A program made the position numbers and the translations under genes. DNA of 64,000 nucleotides from assembly GCA_030522415.1 (NCBI GenBank), contig CM060104.1, positions 11,047,501 to 11,111,500 of the forward strand, given 5' to 3'. This document shows, piece by piece, positions 45,319 to 57,581 of the stretch (within the stretch, counting starts at the first letter, position 1; each line of letters opens with the position of its first letter). This DNA comes from Channallabes apus. Taxonomy: Eukaryota; Chordata; Actinopteri; Siluriformes; Clariidae. Under the pieces are notes generated by a model, which ran no database searches, had not been told where the DNA came from, and was given only the letters and a program-made list of their open reading frames with translations.

Positions 45319-45558
45319 GGGGACAGACGAAGTGATGCCAGTATGCACCTTCTTAAAATCCTTGTCGTCTGTGCTGTTGAAGGGGAAGGACCAGTTGGTG
45401 TATCCATAATCCTTGAAGGAGAGGAAATTTTGCAAGAATGTGGCAATAGCTCCGAGCACTGCGCTACACATTTGAGCTATTTTCAGAAAGTTCTTCTAGA
45501 ACTTGATGGGATTAAGCTATCACCAAAAGTGCAAGCTTTAAAGATGAAGTTATCTTAA
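45319..45558 (+). CDS. Terminal coding exon of a carried gene (SAMD3-like family C-terminus)
   Basis: The acceptor ACATTTTATGCAG precedes 79 codons ending in TAA. The peptide (DRRSDASMHLLKILVVCAVE, PVGVSIILEGEEIL, then KLSPKVQALKMKLS at the end) matches the conserved C-terminal tail of that family as I know it. Relatives have an extra L..YALNL.YP segment where this copy reads SSEHCATHLSYFQKVLLELD, so this copy may have an internal deletion. Upstream exons of the family are not visible, so it is a gene fragment or degenerate cargo. Its function is unknown. Confidence 0.55.
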   Translation, partial: GDRRSDASMHLLKILVVCAVEGEGPVGVSIILEGEEILQECGNSSEHCATHLSYFQKVLLELDGIKLSPKVQALKMKLS

Positions 45559-46129
45559 AACATTTGATTTGGCTTGACTACAAGTCTTTACATGTTGTGT
45601 TTACATGTTCAGCTTAATGTTTTAATGCGTTATGGTTTCAATGGCATACTTTTAAGTGCACTAGTCCAGAGTGCTGATTTGAATGTTGCAACTTCACTGC
45701 TTCCGAGGGCTATTACGTTTTAACGTTTATTCTACAGTTTGTTTAATGTATTTTCTGCTGTATTTTATTTCTAAATGAATGCTGTATTTTATTTATTTAT
45801 TATTTTACACAATTTTGTTTAAAACAAGTATTTCAGGCCCTGGTGCTGTGCAGTTTTTTTCTATGGATGCAAAATTTAGCTGAATGCACTTTTATTAAAA
45901 AGACAACTTGGATCTAGACTGTGAATGTCTAGTAAACTGTTTAATTATATTTTAGTTGTGTGATTTATGAAAGATATAGATGAAATAATTACTTAAGTTT
46001 CTTTCCAAAACATAAATTAGCAATGTTTACATTATTATAGGGAGTAATATAAATTGATAAAACCAAGTTAAGGGAAAATCTGACAAAACAAAATGATAGT
46101 AATTTCATAAAATTAAGGTTCCTGCAACT
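45559..46129. other. Probable 3' UTR/AT-rich, no gene seen
   Basis: AT-rich sequence follows the terminal exon, with several ATTAAA-like signals but no clear AATAAA context. Confidence 0.35.
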
Positions 46130-47215
46130 TTACTTGATTATTTTAAATAAATCTAATTTGTGCATTAAATATAATTATGTAACTTTTACTTGATTTCTTT
46201 TATTGTTAATTTAATTAAGTAAATTTTACCTGACAATTATGGGTGAGTTTTACTTAGGCTGAATCACAATTCCATTTTCTTCCCCTTGTCCCTTGAAACG
46301 AAGTGGAAAGGGGAAGGGTATAAATATTTCCCCTAAGAAATGGGACAACACTGTTATACGTCATCATACGTTGTCGCTGGTTTCTAATGTTACGTCAGAG
46401 GACATGCGCCGATGTTTATCACACATTCCAATAAGAGAGATTACTCACTCCCAAAGGTTTTTTGCGCGTATTTCGATTTTTTAAAAAGTTGCTCATTTTC
46501 ACCACGAACACGGATGAGTCTTCGGGTTTCCTCAGCCGTCCATATACAGAATATAAATTACAAAACTGTGGTCACGTTGCAATAAGTAAGAATAGTGTAA
46601 GCAAAACAATAGTGTATGGCCGTAAGCAAAACAAACAATGCGTTATCAAATGCTCGGCAAAATGCCGTGCTACTGAACTTTCATATTTGTTTGTAGCATG
46701 CAGTAAAGTGTATGTGACATAAAAATATATATTTGTAATATTGTGCAATATGTGCTATCCGCTAGCAAACTTTAGCGATTTTTTTTGCAAACGTTTCTTT
46801 ACAGAACATCACCATAAACACAAACACAAGACTAAAGGTAATATACATATAATGAAAACTTGTCATAAAAATCTTTATTAATGGCAAAAATGACTTAACA
46901 TTTATGGGTCTGTTTGCTCGAGTGAGCAGCCATGTTGAAAACTTCGCTTAGCCCTTCGTTTGAAGTGAGGTCCTGAAAAATCTTCGTTTGGAGGGCTATC
47001 TGGCCCTTCCCCCCTCCCCCTACACCTCCAACCAAAAGAGAAATGAGACACCACTACCCCTGCACGTGAACGCGTCAAATGGAAGGCTAGGGGGAAGGGT
47101 TGGGATTCAGCCTTAATATTGGAGCAATAAAATTTACTTAAAATCTGTGTCCAAATTGTTATGAGGATTTTATCAAGTAAATCTTACAAGTTCTTTTTTT
47201 CAGTGCATGGGTGAA
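46130..47215 (+). repeat. MITE copy interrupted by a Harbinger-like insertion
   Basis: 46,130-46,256 plus 47,116-47,215 form a repeat found uninterrupted at 52,565-52,795 (TTTACTTGATTATTTTAAAT and AGTAAATCTTACAAGT, ending TTTTTTCAGTG). This type of TTTACTT-rich MITE with a terminal CACTG is common in teleosts. Confidence 0.75.
46257..47112. mobile_element. 856-bp Harbinger-like non-autonomous element
   Basis: The ends GGCTGAATCACAATTCC and (reverse) GGCTGAATCCCAACCC are flanked by TTA (46,254-46,256 and 47,113-47,115), a 3-bp TWA-type duplication typical of PIF/Harbinger. The empty site ACTTAATATTGGAGC is preserved at 52,691-52,705. No transposase. Confidence 0.85.
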
Positions 47216-48169
47216 CACGATGTTTTAAGAATTTAATTATATATATATATATATTTATTGTGTGTGTGTGTGTGTGTGTGTGACCGGTGCAACTCACACG
47301 TCCTATTCCATTGTCATTCATACTGCCGTAGTTTTTAGAGCCCTAAAAAAGCATTCGCTAGTAAGTAAGTAAATAAAAGACAAATGAATAAATAGTTTTA
47401 AATTATATATATACAGGGGCGTAGATTTAGGGTGGACGGAGGGGATGTGTCCCCACCAATATCCTCCGACCATTGAAATGTCCCCACCAATAATTTAATC
47501 CACTTTTTTTTAAATCGTTTTGTCAACATTAACCTAGACACGCAGAAAGGGATAAATCACGTTCTCTCCTTGAGTCCTCCCGCCCCCAAAACACATATGA
47601 ACATTTTGATTGGCTGTGCCTTTCCCTGCCATCATGTGATAGACAATTGGCTGCGTTCAGACACAAGCAGCGCCAAATGCAGTGGACTCACATTCAGTAC
47701 AGCAGGCCAGGATATAGTCTGTGAATACGGACGTAAAACTAACAGCAGATTAAACAGCTAAATGTAAAAGTATAAATATGATCCCTGTCAGTCTCCTAAT
47801 CTAGTGACTGTTTGTCAGAAATCAGTATTGTGAAAGAAATTGATAAACTAATATACTAATATTGCCATATGGCTAGAATTTTGTTGACACCAATAGACAA
47901 TCCACTTCAGAAAAATAGTTTTTAAAATGCATTCACTTACATGGCGAACATTAATGATTTGATTCGAGGTTTGCACACTAAGACTCAGAAAAAGTGAAAT
48001 AAAATGATTGCTGTTTAAATGGCATGTGTTTATCCTGTTTTGTCAGGTAACAGAACCTAAACACCTGTGCTGTATATCAGACAGCGATGGAGAGAGTGTA
48101 GATTACACACAGGTGCTCTTTAGTCATTAGCACTCATCAGGCAATGTCTATGGCCAACTGACTGCACTC

Positions 48170-48398
48170 AGACCAAAGGGGGCTGAATAATTACACACAC
48201 CCCACTTTTCAGTTATTTATTTGTAAAAAAAAATTTTTTTGAAATCATGTATGATTTTCGTTCCACTTCTCGCGTGTACACCACTTTGTATTGGTCTTTC
48301 ACGTGGAATTCCAATAAAATTGATTCATGTTTGTGGCTGTAATGTGACAAAATGTGGAAAAGTTCACGGGGGGCGAATACTTTTGCAAGCCACTGTAG
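48170..48398 (+). repeat. Tc1-like right-end fragment
   Basis: A stretch ending GCGAATACTTTTGCAAGCCACTGTAG is the 3' terminal region of a fish Tc1/mariner family. The rest is missing. Confidence 0.5.
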
Positions 48399-49401
48399 TT
48401 GTCCTGAGATTTAACATTGTTACCAATAATAGGCTGAGGCATTCTCTGTCCATGCTCATAAGGAATCCCTCAATGTTTTTCAATTAGGGGACAGAAGCAG
48501 ATCAGCCATGTTGTAGTTCAGGTGAAGAGGCGAGTTCACAGGAGGTCAATCTGAATGTTGATTATACAGTATATAACATATAATATGTGTGCGTGTATTA
48601 TACATGTTGATTATACTAATATTTAGCATTATGAGGAGTGATAGGCTGAGGATGTAAGTGATTCATTAGTGTTTTTGGCAAAAGTTTTGAACTGACATTT
48701 CACTTTTTTGTCACACTATTTCATCAGGTGGCAATGCTGTCCGGTCCTAGTGCAGTCAGAGGGGAAGAGTTAGGGTCAAAGCCATTGTTCACCCCCAAAA
48801 AAACTTTACTCACTATTTACTCCTTAAGTGGTTCCAAACTTTAATGATTTTCTTTATTTTGTTGAATACAAAATAAGATATTGGGGAAAAAAGCTGAAAA
48901 CATTGACTTCCGTAGCAGGAAAAACAAATACTATGTAAATCAATGATTACAGGTTTTCAGCATTCTACAAAATATCATCTTTAGTGTTTATCAGAAGAAA
49001 AAAAGAACAGCCTGGACAATATTGATGTCAAACAAATATGCCAGCAGTTTATTTTTGTTAACGAGAGGCGAAGGCATGTTTTTGTCTCCTTCATATAGGA
49101 GCAATAGGCATTGAGCTGTTGTGTGGTACTCTACCTAGTAGTTCATGTTTAGATGTAATCTAATTTTATATATATACAGATGATTGAGATGTTTCATTTG
49201 CACTAGGGCTCAATAAAGAATAGTTTTTATTTTATTAAAGACTATCTTTTTGTCAGTTATGAAACATTCCTTTAACTTTACACTATTCCTTAATTTAACT
49301 TAATGAATTGCATTTCGAGTGGATTAATATAAATCGAAGCATTGCTAGTATTAATGTAAAGTGATTTCGCACCATATTAAGAAAAACATGTATTCAGTGG
49401 A

Positions 49402-49487
49402 CATAGTTAGGGTGGGAGGTTGGTAGGTGGATGGGGCAGGGGGTTGGGGGTTGGTGGGTGGAAAAGGGGATTGGGGGATGGGGTATT
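49402..49487 (+). repeat. G-rich minisatellite-like tract
   Basis: Many runs of 3-5 G (GGGGCAGGGGGTTGGGGG, GGGGATTGGGGGATGGGG) spaced by 1-6 nt suit intramolecular G-quadruplex formation. Confidence 0.8.
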
Positions 49488-49549
49488 AGTTGGAGTCATC
49501 GGTAGCAAACCTACGCCCTTGTGTGTGTGTGTGTGTGTGTGTATGTGTG

Positions 49550-50230
49550 TGTATATATGGAAATATAATTAATATTTTCGTGTTTAATTACAAAAAAAAA
49601 AAAACATTTTAATGGTTAGTGATTGTTGCAGACATTTACACTATTTTTGAGAACTATTAAGTTCTCCTTCAACGTGTCATAGCCGATAACTGCCCCTTTG
49701 AAGCCTTGGAATGGTGTTAAAAATACTTGCAAAACAAGTATTGCAGCCATACATTGGAGGGAACTTCTGAGGTGGTCAGTGATTGATGGCACGGTCGGTC
49801 GGAGGGGGTTGTGATCACACCTATAGATCTTTTGTTCTAGGCTATCGGTCAAATATCTCTCCACTTGGAAGCAAAAACATGCAAGGGATTTCAGCATCTT
49901 GACGCACATACTAAGCTGTTTATAAAGTAGACACTGTTTGTTTTTTCATTTTGTAATCTTTCCCGTGTTTACCGTGTACTGTACAATGTATATTCATTTT
50001 TTAATGAATTACTGTAAATAAACTACACATTTTGTTGATTTACCAGAAATGACTTTTCTGTTTTTTGTGTGTGCTAAACTAAACTTCAGGGTCAAAGTAA
50101 TAGCGATTTTATTTGAAAAGTATTATATATTTACAATGCTGATAAGTTCAAGCTTAGATTCATATATAAACTGCTTCAAAGTCTTTCCACCCCGTGACCG
50201 CTGAAATCCGACAGACGCAGGGCTCAAGGG

Positions 50231-50270
<40 letters not shown>

Positions 50271-50470
50271 GTGTGTGTGCGCGCGTGTGTATGTGTGTGT
50301 GTGCGCGTGCGCTGTAGCCTGTCCTATTTTCAGCGGATTTTTCCGCTACCGCAGATCAGTTTATCAAGTTGTAATATATACATTTTAGGAATATATTAAC
50401 ATGTGCAGACATTTAAGGGTGCGCTGCCCTCTCTTGCCCCTGCGTAGAGCCTACACACACACACACACAC

Positions 50471-50504
<34 letters not shown>

Positions 50505-51867
50505 TATGTAAATACACATTTGGAATCTGCATCTACATTTTCTGTTACAAGTATAGAATTAGGTTCAGCTGAGACTCATGATCAATGGTGTTAGGGTACT
50601 TATGTAGTGATAATTAGTTTCAGCCAGATCATTAAAACTAACAATGGACTATGACACTCTTGAGAGGGGATATGAAGGTGTTATTCATTTATTTATTCTC
50701 TACAAGGGTGCGAACAACAGTACAGACCAAACTATAACTTTCTCTTATACTACTATAAAAATTCTAAATATAAACAAACAAAATACAGCTTTTTTTCCTC
50801 AGAGGTAAACGGAAAAGTGAAGTTGTTCAGCTGTTTACTGTCACTGCAGCTTCTTCAAAGTCTTCCCACTCCGTGACCACTGAAATCCGACACGACACCA
50901 CGTTAGGCTGCGTCTTGACTCATTTGTATACCGACGGTGATTGGATGTTTCCCGAGGGCTCAGGGGAGTGTGTGTGTGTGTGTCTATGTGTGTGCGTGCG
51001 CGCGGGTACTTGTTCTACTGTTATAAAAACTCTAAATATAAACAAACAAAATACAGCTTTTTTTTCAGAGGTAAACGGAAAAGTGAAGATGTTCAGTGTC
51101 ACTATGCAGATGTTACACTCAGTGGAGTTACCGAAATCATTGGTTTAGTCCTCATTGAGTTGCCACACATCATTTCCACATTTCACTCGCTTTTGTTCCT
51201 CTTATGTGAACATAAACAGTGAAACATTCCACAGGTTTATAATACACCGCGGCCAAGTGAACCACGTTCGAACGAAACGAGGCATAATCGTGGTGTTTGC
51301 TTCGGTTATGACACACCATAGTTTATTACCTCCTGTGGTAGATCTGAATATTTATTCAAACACAATAATAAAGCTTTATATCCTCAGGAGGGCTCAGTAC
51401 ATTGTTTTAGCGATAGTTTCACGGAAGCGAGTTCAGAATTAATCTAACCAAACCAAAAAAAAAAAAAAACATCCGAAGCTTCAAATAGAATGAACAAACT
51501 AATGAAATTGATATATATGTAATTGATATACTGTATATACAGACGTGTGTGTGTCATTTTAATTCAAATGAACATTTTAATGCTTTCTGATACACTTATC
51601 AACTTATCCACATACACTTATCAACACAAACTCTCCGTGCACGCACACACAATCTCTAAAAAAATAATATTAATAACATACATATACAAATAAACAAATG
51701 TAGGTGTAATAAAAGTAGTCGTGATGTCAGTACTCGCCCAGCAAACCAGCCTTTTGCAGCGGCTTAAAACGTATGAATTATCTTCAAATATACAAAAAAA
51801 AAGCGAAAAGACACTCGATTATTATGCATAGGTTATTTGTTTAATTCAAAAAGTTCATAAAAACACT
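49550..51867 (-). repeat. Y-B left-subterminal region (inverted match to 4.96-7.28 kb)
   Basis: It matches Y-A in reverse, with (GT)n at 50,233-50,311 and (CA)n/(TCTA)n at 50,454-50,505. A 97-codon minus-strand frame (49,909-49,616) shares its first 70 residues with 7,044-7,274 (VERYLTDSLEQKIYRC, HNPLRPTVPSITDHLRS). The frame is open in both copies with few changes, but I recognise no domain. Confidence 0.6.
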
Positions 51868-52147
51868 TTAAAACGAGAGAAAAACTGTTAAAATCCTCGT
51901 TCGCCTTCTCAGCGTTAGGTAGCGAGTGACGTCATGATTTGAATCTGCGCGCCACCGGGGAAACATAGGGAAACTGACTTTCCCGGACCACCGGCTTTTA
52001 GATAAAGTCCTTCTATGCGCCATCTGGCGGATATTCAGTGAAGCAGAACACATTTATTTTAAATTCCCGAATGTTGCCTCCGGCAAGCCGCGCGCTAAAT
52101 TGCGGCATACCGCGGGAAAACACGCAGGGTTTTAAGGGCGACATCTG
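51868..52147 (-). promoter_or_regulatory. CpG-rich L end of Y-B with CRE palindrome
   Basis: This is the counterpart of 4,676-4,960, with TGACGTCA at 51,927-51,934 and the CGCCATCTGGCGGATATT motif. It faces inward on the minus strand. Confidence 0.45.
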
Positions 52148-52164
52148 TATCTCTGTATCTGTAT

Positions 52165-52830
52165 TTTTTCACACCAGTTTGTGACTGAAAGTGTGTCTGC
52201 ATCTGACTTCAGGAGTTTCCTGACCAACGTATCTAACGGTCATATTTAAAAATCATAACGTACAAAATGTTTTTGTTGGTGTTTAATTTTGTTTCTATGA
52301 TTAACACTTATTTGTGGTTTATGTTTTGTACATCTTTTCAAATTGAGACCTCATTTGTAATTTACTGTTATCTCGTTTTCTCATTTTTGTATAAATTAAT
52401 CAAATATTTGCTTGTTATTAAATGTATTTTTTATTTTTAAAAAATGAACAAATCTGTTTTATTATTAGCTGAGAGTGTGGTTTATTTACTTATCATATTT
52501 GGGCATTGTAACATGCATTAGGGAGCATTATCTCTGCGACGTGTGTGTGCTATCTGGGAATGAATTACCTTTACTTGATTATTTTAAATAAATCTAATTT
52601 GTGCATTAAATATAATTATGTAACTTTTACTTGATTTCTTTGATAATTTAATTATTAAGTAGATTTTACCTGACAATTACGGGTGAGTTTTACTTAATAT
52701 TGGAGCAATAAAATTTACTTAAAATCTATGTGTGCAAATTGTTAAGAGGATTTTATCAAGTAAATCTTACAAGTACTTTTTTTTTCAGTGCATGGTTGAA
52801 TACAATGATTTAAGAATTTACTTTAGCACG

Positions 52831-52904
<74 letters not shown>

Positions 52905-53285
52905 ATTCATGTCTATTTATGATCTAAAAAAATATATAAAAACATATGATCTTTTTGAGTTATGAGTTGTTGTTTTTTATTATTCATAAGACAACCTTTC
53001 AGTTTTGTAAATATTCTAGTTATAGTGTGTTTCTTAAACGGTTTTGAGAATTATACCATGCAGCTAAGATCAATATTATTAATATTGAACATTTTATTTC
53101 TATTTATTCTATGTTTTGCTGGAGAAATACATTTTAGGCAGAGACGTCTTGGTCTTGTTAAATAGTTTTAAACCCCTCAATTGTGCCAATTCCCCCATCC
53201 GAAACCGGTTTGATAACTTCACACCTATCAAAGGTGAGAAGAGGGACTGAGCTGTAACTGAGCGCGCTTTCACGTTGTATATACT

Positions 53286-53322
<37 letters not shown>

Positions 53323-53345
53323 GGCACGTGCAGAGGGGGGAGGGC
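52165..53345 (-). repeat. Repeat modules shared with Y-A interior, outside the Y-B end
   Basis: 52,170-52,660 is the inverse of 11,230-11,730, 52,565-52,795 is the empty-site MITE, (TA)n lies at 52,832-52,900, and 52,930-53,345 is the inverse of 10,205-10,720. In Y-A these modules lie inside the element; here they lie beyond its L terminus. Confidence 0.6.
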
Positions 53346-53727
53346 GTTCCTCCAGGATGCCTCAAGTGCCCTTTTTTCTGTGTATGTGCGTATGGAGCCC
53401 TGTCTTTGCCCCTCAACAAGGGTAACTATTAATCTCAATTTTGCTAAATAAAAGGATCTGGCTTGCATTAGTCACATGCCTGCCATTAACCAATGCTCGC
53501 CCTTGAGGGCAGAGCGCGCTCGTTACGAGCCGAGTACGAGCACGCGAAGTGCACGAGCATTTTCTGCAGGCTGGGCGGTGCGGAGCTGGAGGAGAGGCAG
53601 GCAAATTAACTGGAAGGTGCAGATTGTAGCAAAACAGTAAATAGGGTGTACAGCGCACACTACAGTCTATAACAACAAATGAATTGAAATAAATGAGCGT
53701 GCTTTTTGTGCAACAGCGCGACAAACG
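53346..53727. other. No gene seen
   Basis: GC-mixed sequence with short frames only. It is the target locus of the RTE insertion. Confidence 0.4.
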
Positions 53728-53743
53728 TTACCTGTCCTTTTAT

Positions 53744-56700
53744 CTTCTTTGTCTTTCGGCTGTTCCCTTTCAGGGGTCGCCACAGCGAATCATCTGCCTC
53801 CATCTAACCCTATCCTCTGCATCCTCTTCTCTCACACCAACTAACTTCATGTCCTCTCTCACTGCATCCATGAATCTCCTCTTTGGTCTTCCTCTAGACC
53901 TCCTGCCTGGCAGTTCCAACCTCAGCATCCTTCTACCGATATATTCACAATCTCTCCTCTGAACATGTCCAAACCACCTCAATCTGGCCTCTCTGACTTT
54001 ATCTCCAAAACATCTCACATGGGTTGTCCCTCTGATGAACTGATTCTTGATCCTATCCATCCTTGTCACTCCCAAAGAGAACCTCAACATCTTCAGCTCT
54101 GCTACCTCTAGCTCTGCCTCCTGTCTTTTCTTTAGTGCCACTGTCTCTAAGCCGTAGAGCATTGCTGGTCTCACCACTGTCCTGTACACCTTTCCTTTCA
54201 TTCTCGCTGATGCTCTTTTATCGCACAACACACCTGACACTTTTCTCCACCCATTCCAACCTGCCTGTACTCGTCTCTTCACCTCCTTTGAACACTCTCC
54301 GTTGCTCTCGACCGTTGACCCTAAGTACTTAAAATCCTGCACCTTCTTTACCTCTGCTCCCTGTAGCCTCACTGTTCCTCTTGGGTCCCTCTCATTCACA
54401 CACATGTATTCCGTCTTGCTGCGGCTAACCTTCATTCCTCTGCTTTCCAGAGCGTACCTCCACCTCGCCAAATTTTCCTCTACCTGTTCCCTGCTCTCGC
54501 TACAAAGCACAATGTCATCTGCAAACATCATAGACCATGGAGACTCCTGTCTAACTTCATCTGTCATCCTGTCCATCACTAGAGCAAACAAAAAGGGGCT
54601 TAGAGCCGATCCTTGATGCAGACCCACCTCCACCTTGAACTCTTCTGTCACACCTGCAGCACATCTCACCACTGTCTTACAACTCTCATACATGTCCTGC
54701 ACCACTCTAACATACTTCTCTGCCACTCCAGACTTCCTCATACAACACCACAGCTCCTCTCTCGGCACCCTGTCGTACGCTTTCTCTAAATCTACAAAGA
54801 CACAATGCAACTATTTATTACCTTCTCTGTACTTCTCCATCAGCATCCTCAAAGCAAATACTGCATCTGATGTACTCTTTCTAGGCATAAAACCATATTG
54901 CTGCTCACAAATTCTCACCTCTGCCCTTAACCTAGCTTCCACTACTCTTTCCCACAGCTTCATTGTATGGCTCATTAACTTTATACCTCTGTAATTGCCA
55001 CAGCTCTGCACATCTCCCTTGTTCTTAAAAATCGGCACCAATACACTTCTCCTCCATTCCTCTGGAATCCTCTCACTCTCCAAGATCTCATTAAACAAAC
55101 TAGTCAGAAACTCTACTGCCACCTCTCCTAAGCACTTCCATACCTCCACAGGTATGTCATCAGGACCAACAGCCTTTCCACTCTTCATCCTCTTCAACGC
55201 CCTTCTCACCTCCCATTTTACTAATATTTGCTACTTCCTGCTCCACAACAGTCACCTCTTCTACTCTTTGTTCTCTTTCGTTTTCCTCATTCATCAACTC
55301 CTGAAAGTACTCCTTCCATCTTCCGATCACCCTCCTGGCATCTGTCAGTACATTTCCATCTCTATCTTTAATCACTCTAACCTGCTGCACATCCTTTCCA
55401 TCTCTATCTCTTTGCCTCACCAATCTGTACAGATCCACCTCTCCCTCTTTACTGTCCAGCCTAGCATACAAGTCCTCATATGCTCTTTGTTTGGCCTTTG
55501 CCACTTCTACCTTCACCTTATGGTGCATCTCCCTATACTCCTGTCTACTCTCTTCAGTCCTCTCAGAGTCCCACTTCTTCCTAGCTAGCCTCTTTCCCTG
55601 TATACACTCCTGGACTTCCTCATTCCACCACCAAGTCTCCTTGTCTCCTTTTCCCTTACCTGATGATACACCAAGTATCCTCTTACCTGTCTCCCTGATC
55701 ACATTGGCTGTATTTGTCCAGTCAACTGAAAGCACCTCCTGACCACCCATAGCTTGTCTCAACTCCTCCATAAAGACTACACAACATTCTTCCTTTCTCA
55801 GCTTCCACCACTTTGTCCTCTGCTCTGCCTTTGTCCTCTTCACCTTCCTCAACACCAGGGTTATTTTACACACAACCATTCTGTGTTGTCTGGCTACACT
55901 CTCCCCTACCAACACTTTGCAGTCACTAATCTCTTTCAGATTACAACGTCGACACAAGATGTAGTCCACCTGAGTGCTTCTGCCTCCGCTCTTATATGTC
56001 ACCCTATGTTCCTGCCTCTTCTGGAAGAAAGTATTTACTACTGCCATTTCCATCCTCTTTGCAAAGTCCACCACCATCTGTCCTTCTACATTCCTGTCCT
56101 GAAGACCAAACCTGCCCATCACATTTTCATCACCTCTGTTCCCTTCCCCAACATGTCCATTGAAGTCTGCACCAATCACCACTCTCTCACCTCTGGGGAT
56201 GCTCTGCATCACTTCATCTAACTCACTCCAGAATTTCTCCTTCTCTTCTAACACACATCCTGCCTGTGGAGCATAACCACTAACAACATTGAACATCACA
56301 CCATCAATTTCCAGCTTCAGACGCATCACCCTATCTGATACTCTCTTCACCTCTAGGACATTCCTTACAAACTCCTCTTTCAGAATAACTCCTACTCCAT
56401 TTCTTTTCCTATCCACACCATGGTAAAACAACTTGAACCCTGATCCTAAGCTTCTAGCTTTGCTACCTTTCCACCTGGTCTCCTGGACACACAGTACATC
56501 TACCTTCCTCCTCTGCATCATATCAACCAACTCTGTTCCCTTCCCTGTCATGGTCCCAACATTCAAGGTCCCTACTTTCACTCCTAAACTCTTGCCTTTC
56601 CTCTTCTCTCTCTGCTTTCGAACACGCCTTCCTCCTCTCCTTCTTTGACCAACAGTAGCCCAATTTCCACCGGCACCCTGTAAGTCAACAGCACCAGTGG

Positions 56701-56877
56701 CGGTCGTTGTTAACCCGGGCCGCGACCGATCCGGTATGGAAATGATATTTCTGATTCGCATCATTGATTTGGCAAATGTTTTACGTCGGATGCCCTTCCT
56801 GACACAACCCTCTGCATTTATCCAGACTTGGGACTGGCACAAGAAGACACTGGATTGCGCCCCCCCAATGTTTGGAT
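53744..56877 (-). mobile_element. RTE-clade LINE, apparently full length
   Basis: It is flanked by a perfect 16-bp duplication TTACCTGTCCTTTTAT (53,728-53,743 and 56,878-56,893), giving an insertion of 3,134 bp. The 3' end (minus sense) reads CGCTGTGGCGACCCCTGAAA then GCCGAAAGACAAAGAAG, the RTE-type terminus. It is the youngest-looking LINE in the window. Confidence 0.93.
53770..56870 (-). pseudogene. RTE ORF2: endonuclease plus reverse transcriptase, two lesions
   Basis: Endonuclease part (to about 55,215): NVGTMTGKGTELVD, CVQETRWKG (catalytic Glu), VVSGYAPQ, VIGADFNGHVG (Asp/Asn), STQVDYIL and RQHRMVV (His). RT part: GKAVGPDDIPVEVWK, FVDLEKAYDRVP, GLHQGSALSPFLFALVMD, and the catalytic MMFADDIVLCSES. 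A C-terminal GRRSRGRPKRRFMD tail ends with WRQMIRCGDP. Two disabling changes are visible: a 1-bp insertion in a G run at about 55,210-55,214 and an in-frame TAG at about 54,811, between GNK and LHCVF. All catalytic residues I can place are intact. The first ~9 codons of the open frame (above 56,877) belong to flanking DNA, so the true start is downstream. Confidence 0.9.
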
Positions 56878-56893
56878 TTACCTGTCCTTTTAT

Positions 56894-57210
56894 GAACTGC
56901 ACAATTAGTGGTGGTCATTAACTGCTAGCTAACTGGGTAAGGGGTTTACAGGGGGGTCTGTAGCTCTGTCCACCGTTTTAGGGAACATGTTTAGTTTTAA
57001 AGTAAGTTACAGTTTTATTTCACTAAAAGCCATCTAATATGGATATCCACATAATTATGGATTATTATATTTATGATATAAAAAAACACTGTTTTTAAAG
57101 AAAATATATTAAGTAACAGATAATATTAGGTTTACATTTCAAATTAGATAAAATGCTGATTTTACAGCAGTGTTATTATTGTATGTCTACAGTTTAAACA
57201 TTTAATAAGC
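56894..57210. other. No gene seen
   Basis: AT-rich spacer between RTE and LTR elements. Confidence 0.4.
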
Positions 57211-57215
57211 ACTGC

Positions 57216-57581
57216 TGTCACGTTTCCCCTTACGTCTGTGTCGGATGTGTGTGCGAGGCATGATCGCGGAGGCAAGCTGACGGTTAACAAAGTCCTTTTA
57301 TTTTCAAGAATAAACAAAACATAAACAAAACCCACTTCAACACAAACTAAACGTATATTAACGGTTGCTAGACGCCTGACTGGAGTCCAGCCAGGCTATT
57401 TATAACTAAACATAAACATTGATCAAATTAATTTCCCTCGGTTCAGGTGAGCTTCTACGTCACCTGACCGAGGTGCAAACTGGGAAATGAAGTCTAACCT
57501 TAACCGAAACCAAACTACAACACAAAAATCCAACCTAAATACAAATGGCGTTCTGGCGCCATCTAGGGGTTAACCGTTACA
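57216..57581 (-). repeat. 3' LTR
   Basis: It starts TGTCACGTTTCCCC and ends TTAACCGTTACA. It contains ACGTCACCTGACCGAGG at 57,457-57,473. Confidence 0.92.

Larger units (their letters stand above)
47414..49521. mobile_element. Putative hAT-like element, ~2.1 kb
   Basis: CAGGGGCGTAGATTT at 47,414 and (reverse) CAAGGGCGTAGGTTT ending at 49,521 form terminal inverted repeats. The GTCCCCACCAAT repeats after the left end are typical of a common fish hAT family. No 8-bp duplication is clear, because the flanks are TA and TG repeats. No transposase ORF. Confidence 0.5.
42690..52147 (-). mobile_element. Element Y, copy B, inverted relative to copy A
   Basis: The R-type end CAGATGTCGCCATTAAAAAT is at 42,690 and the L-type end (reverse complement CAGATGTCGCCCTTAAAAC) finishes at 52,147; TA flanks both. 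42,690-43,560 matches 14,328-13,470 and 49,610-52,147 matches 7,275-4,676. The middle differs from copy A and holds coding exons, a Harbinger MITE and a hAT-like element. Whether 42,690-52,147 moved alone or with the next 10 kb is unresolved (see the split Tc1). Confidence 0.6.

Noticed and set aside
47414..49521. Confident hAT classification
   Set aside because: The end repeats match but no 8-bp duplication or transposase is visible, so it is kept only as a putative element.
54063..56221. Several plus-strand ORFs of 89-197 codons
   Set aside because: They are antisense to the RTE endonuclease/RT ORF.
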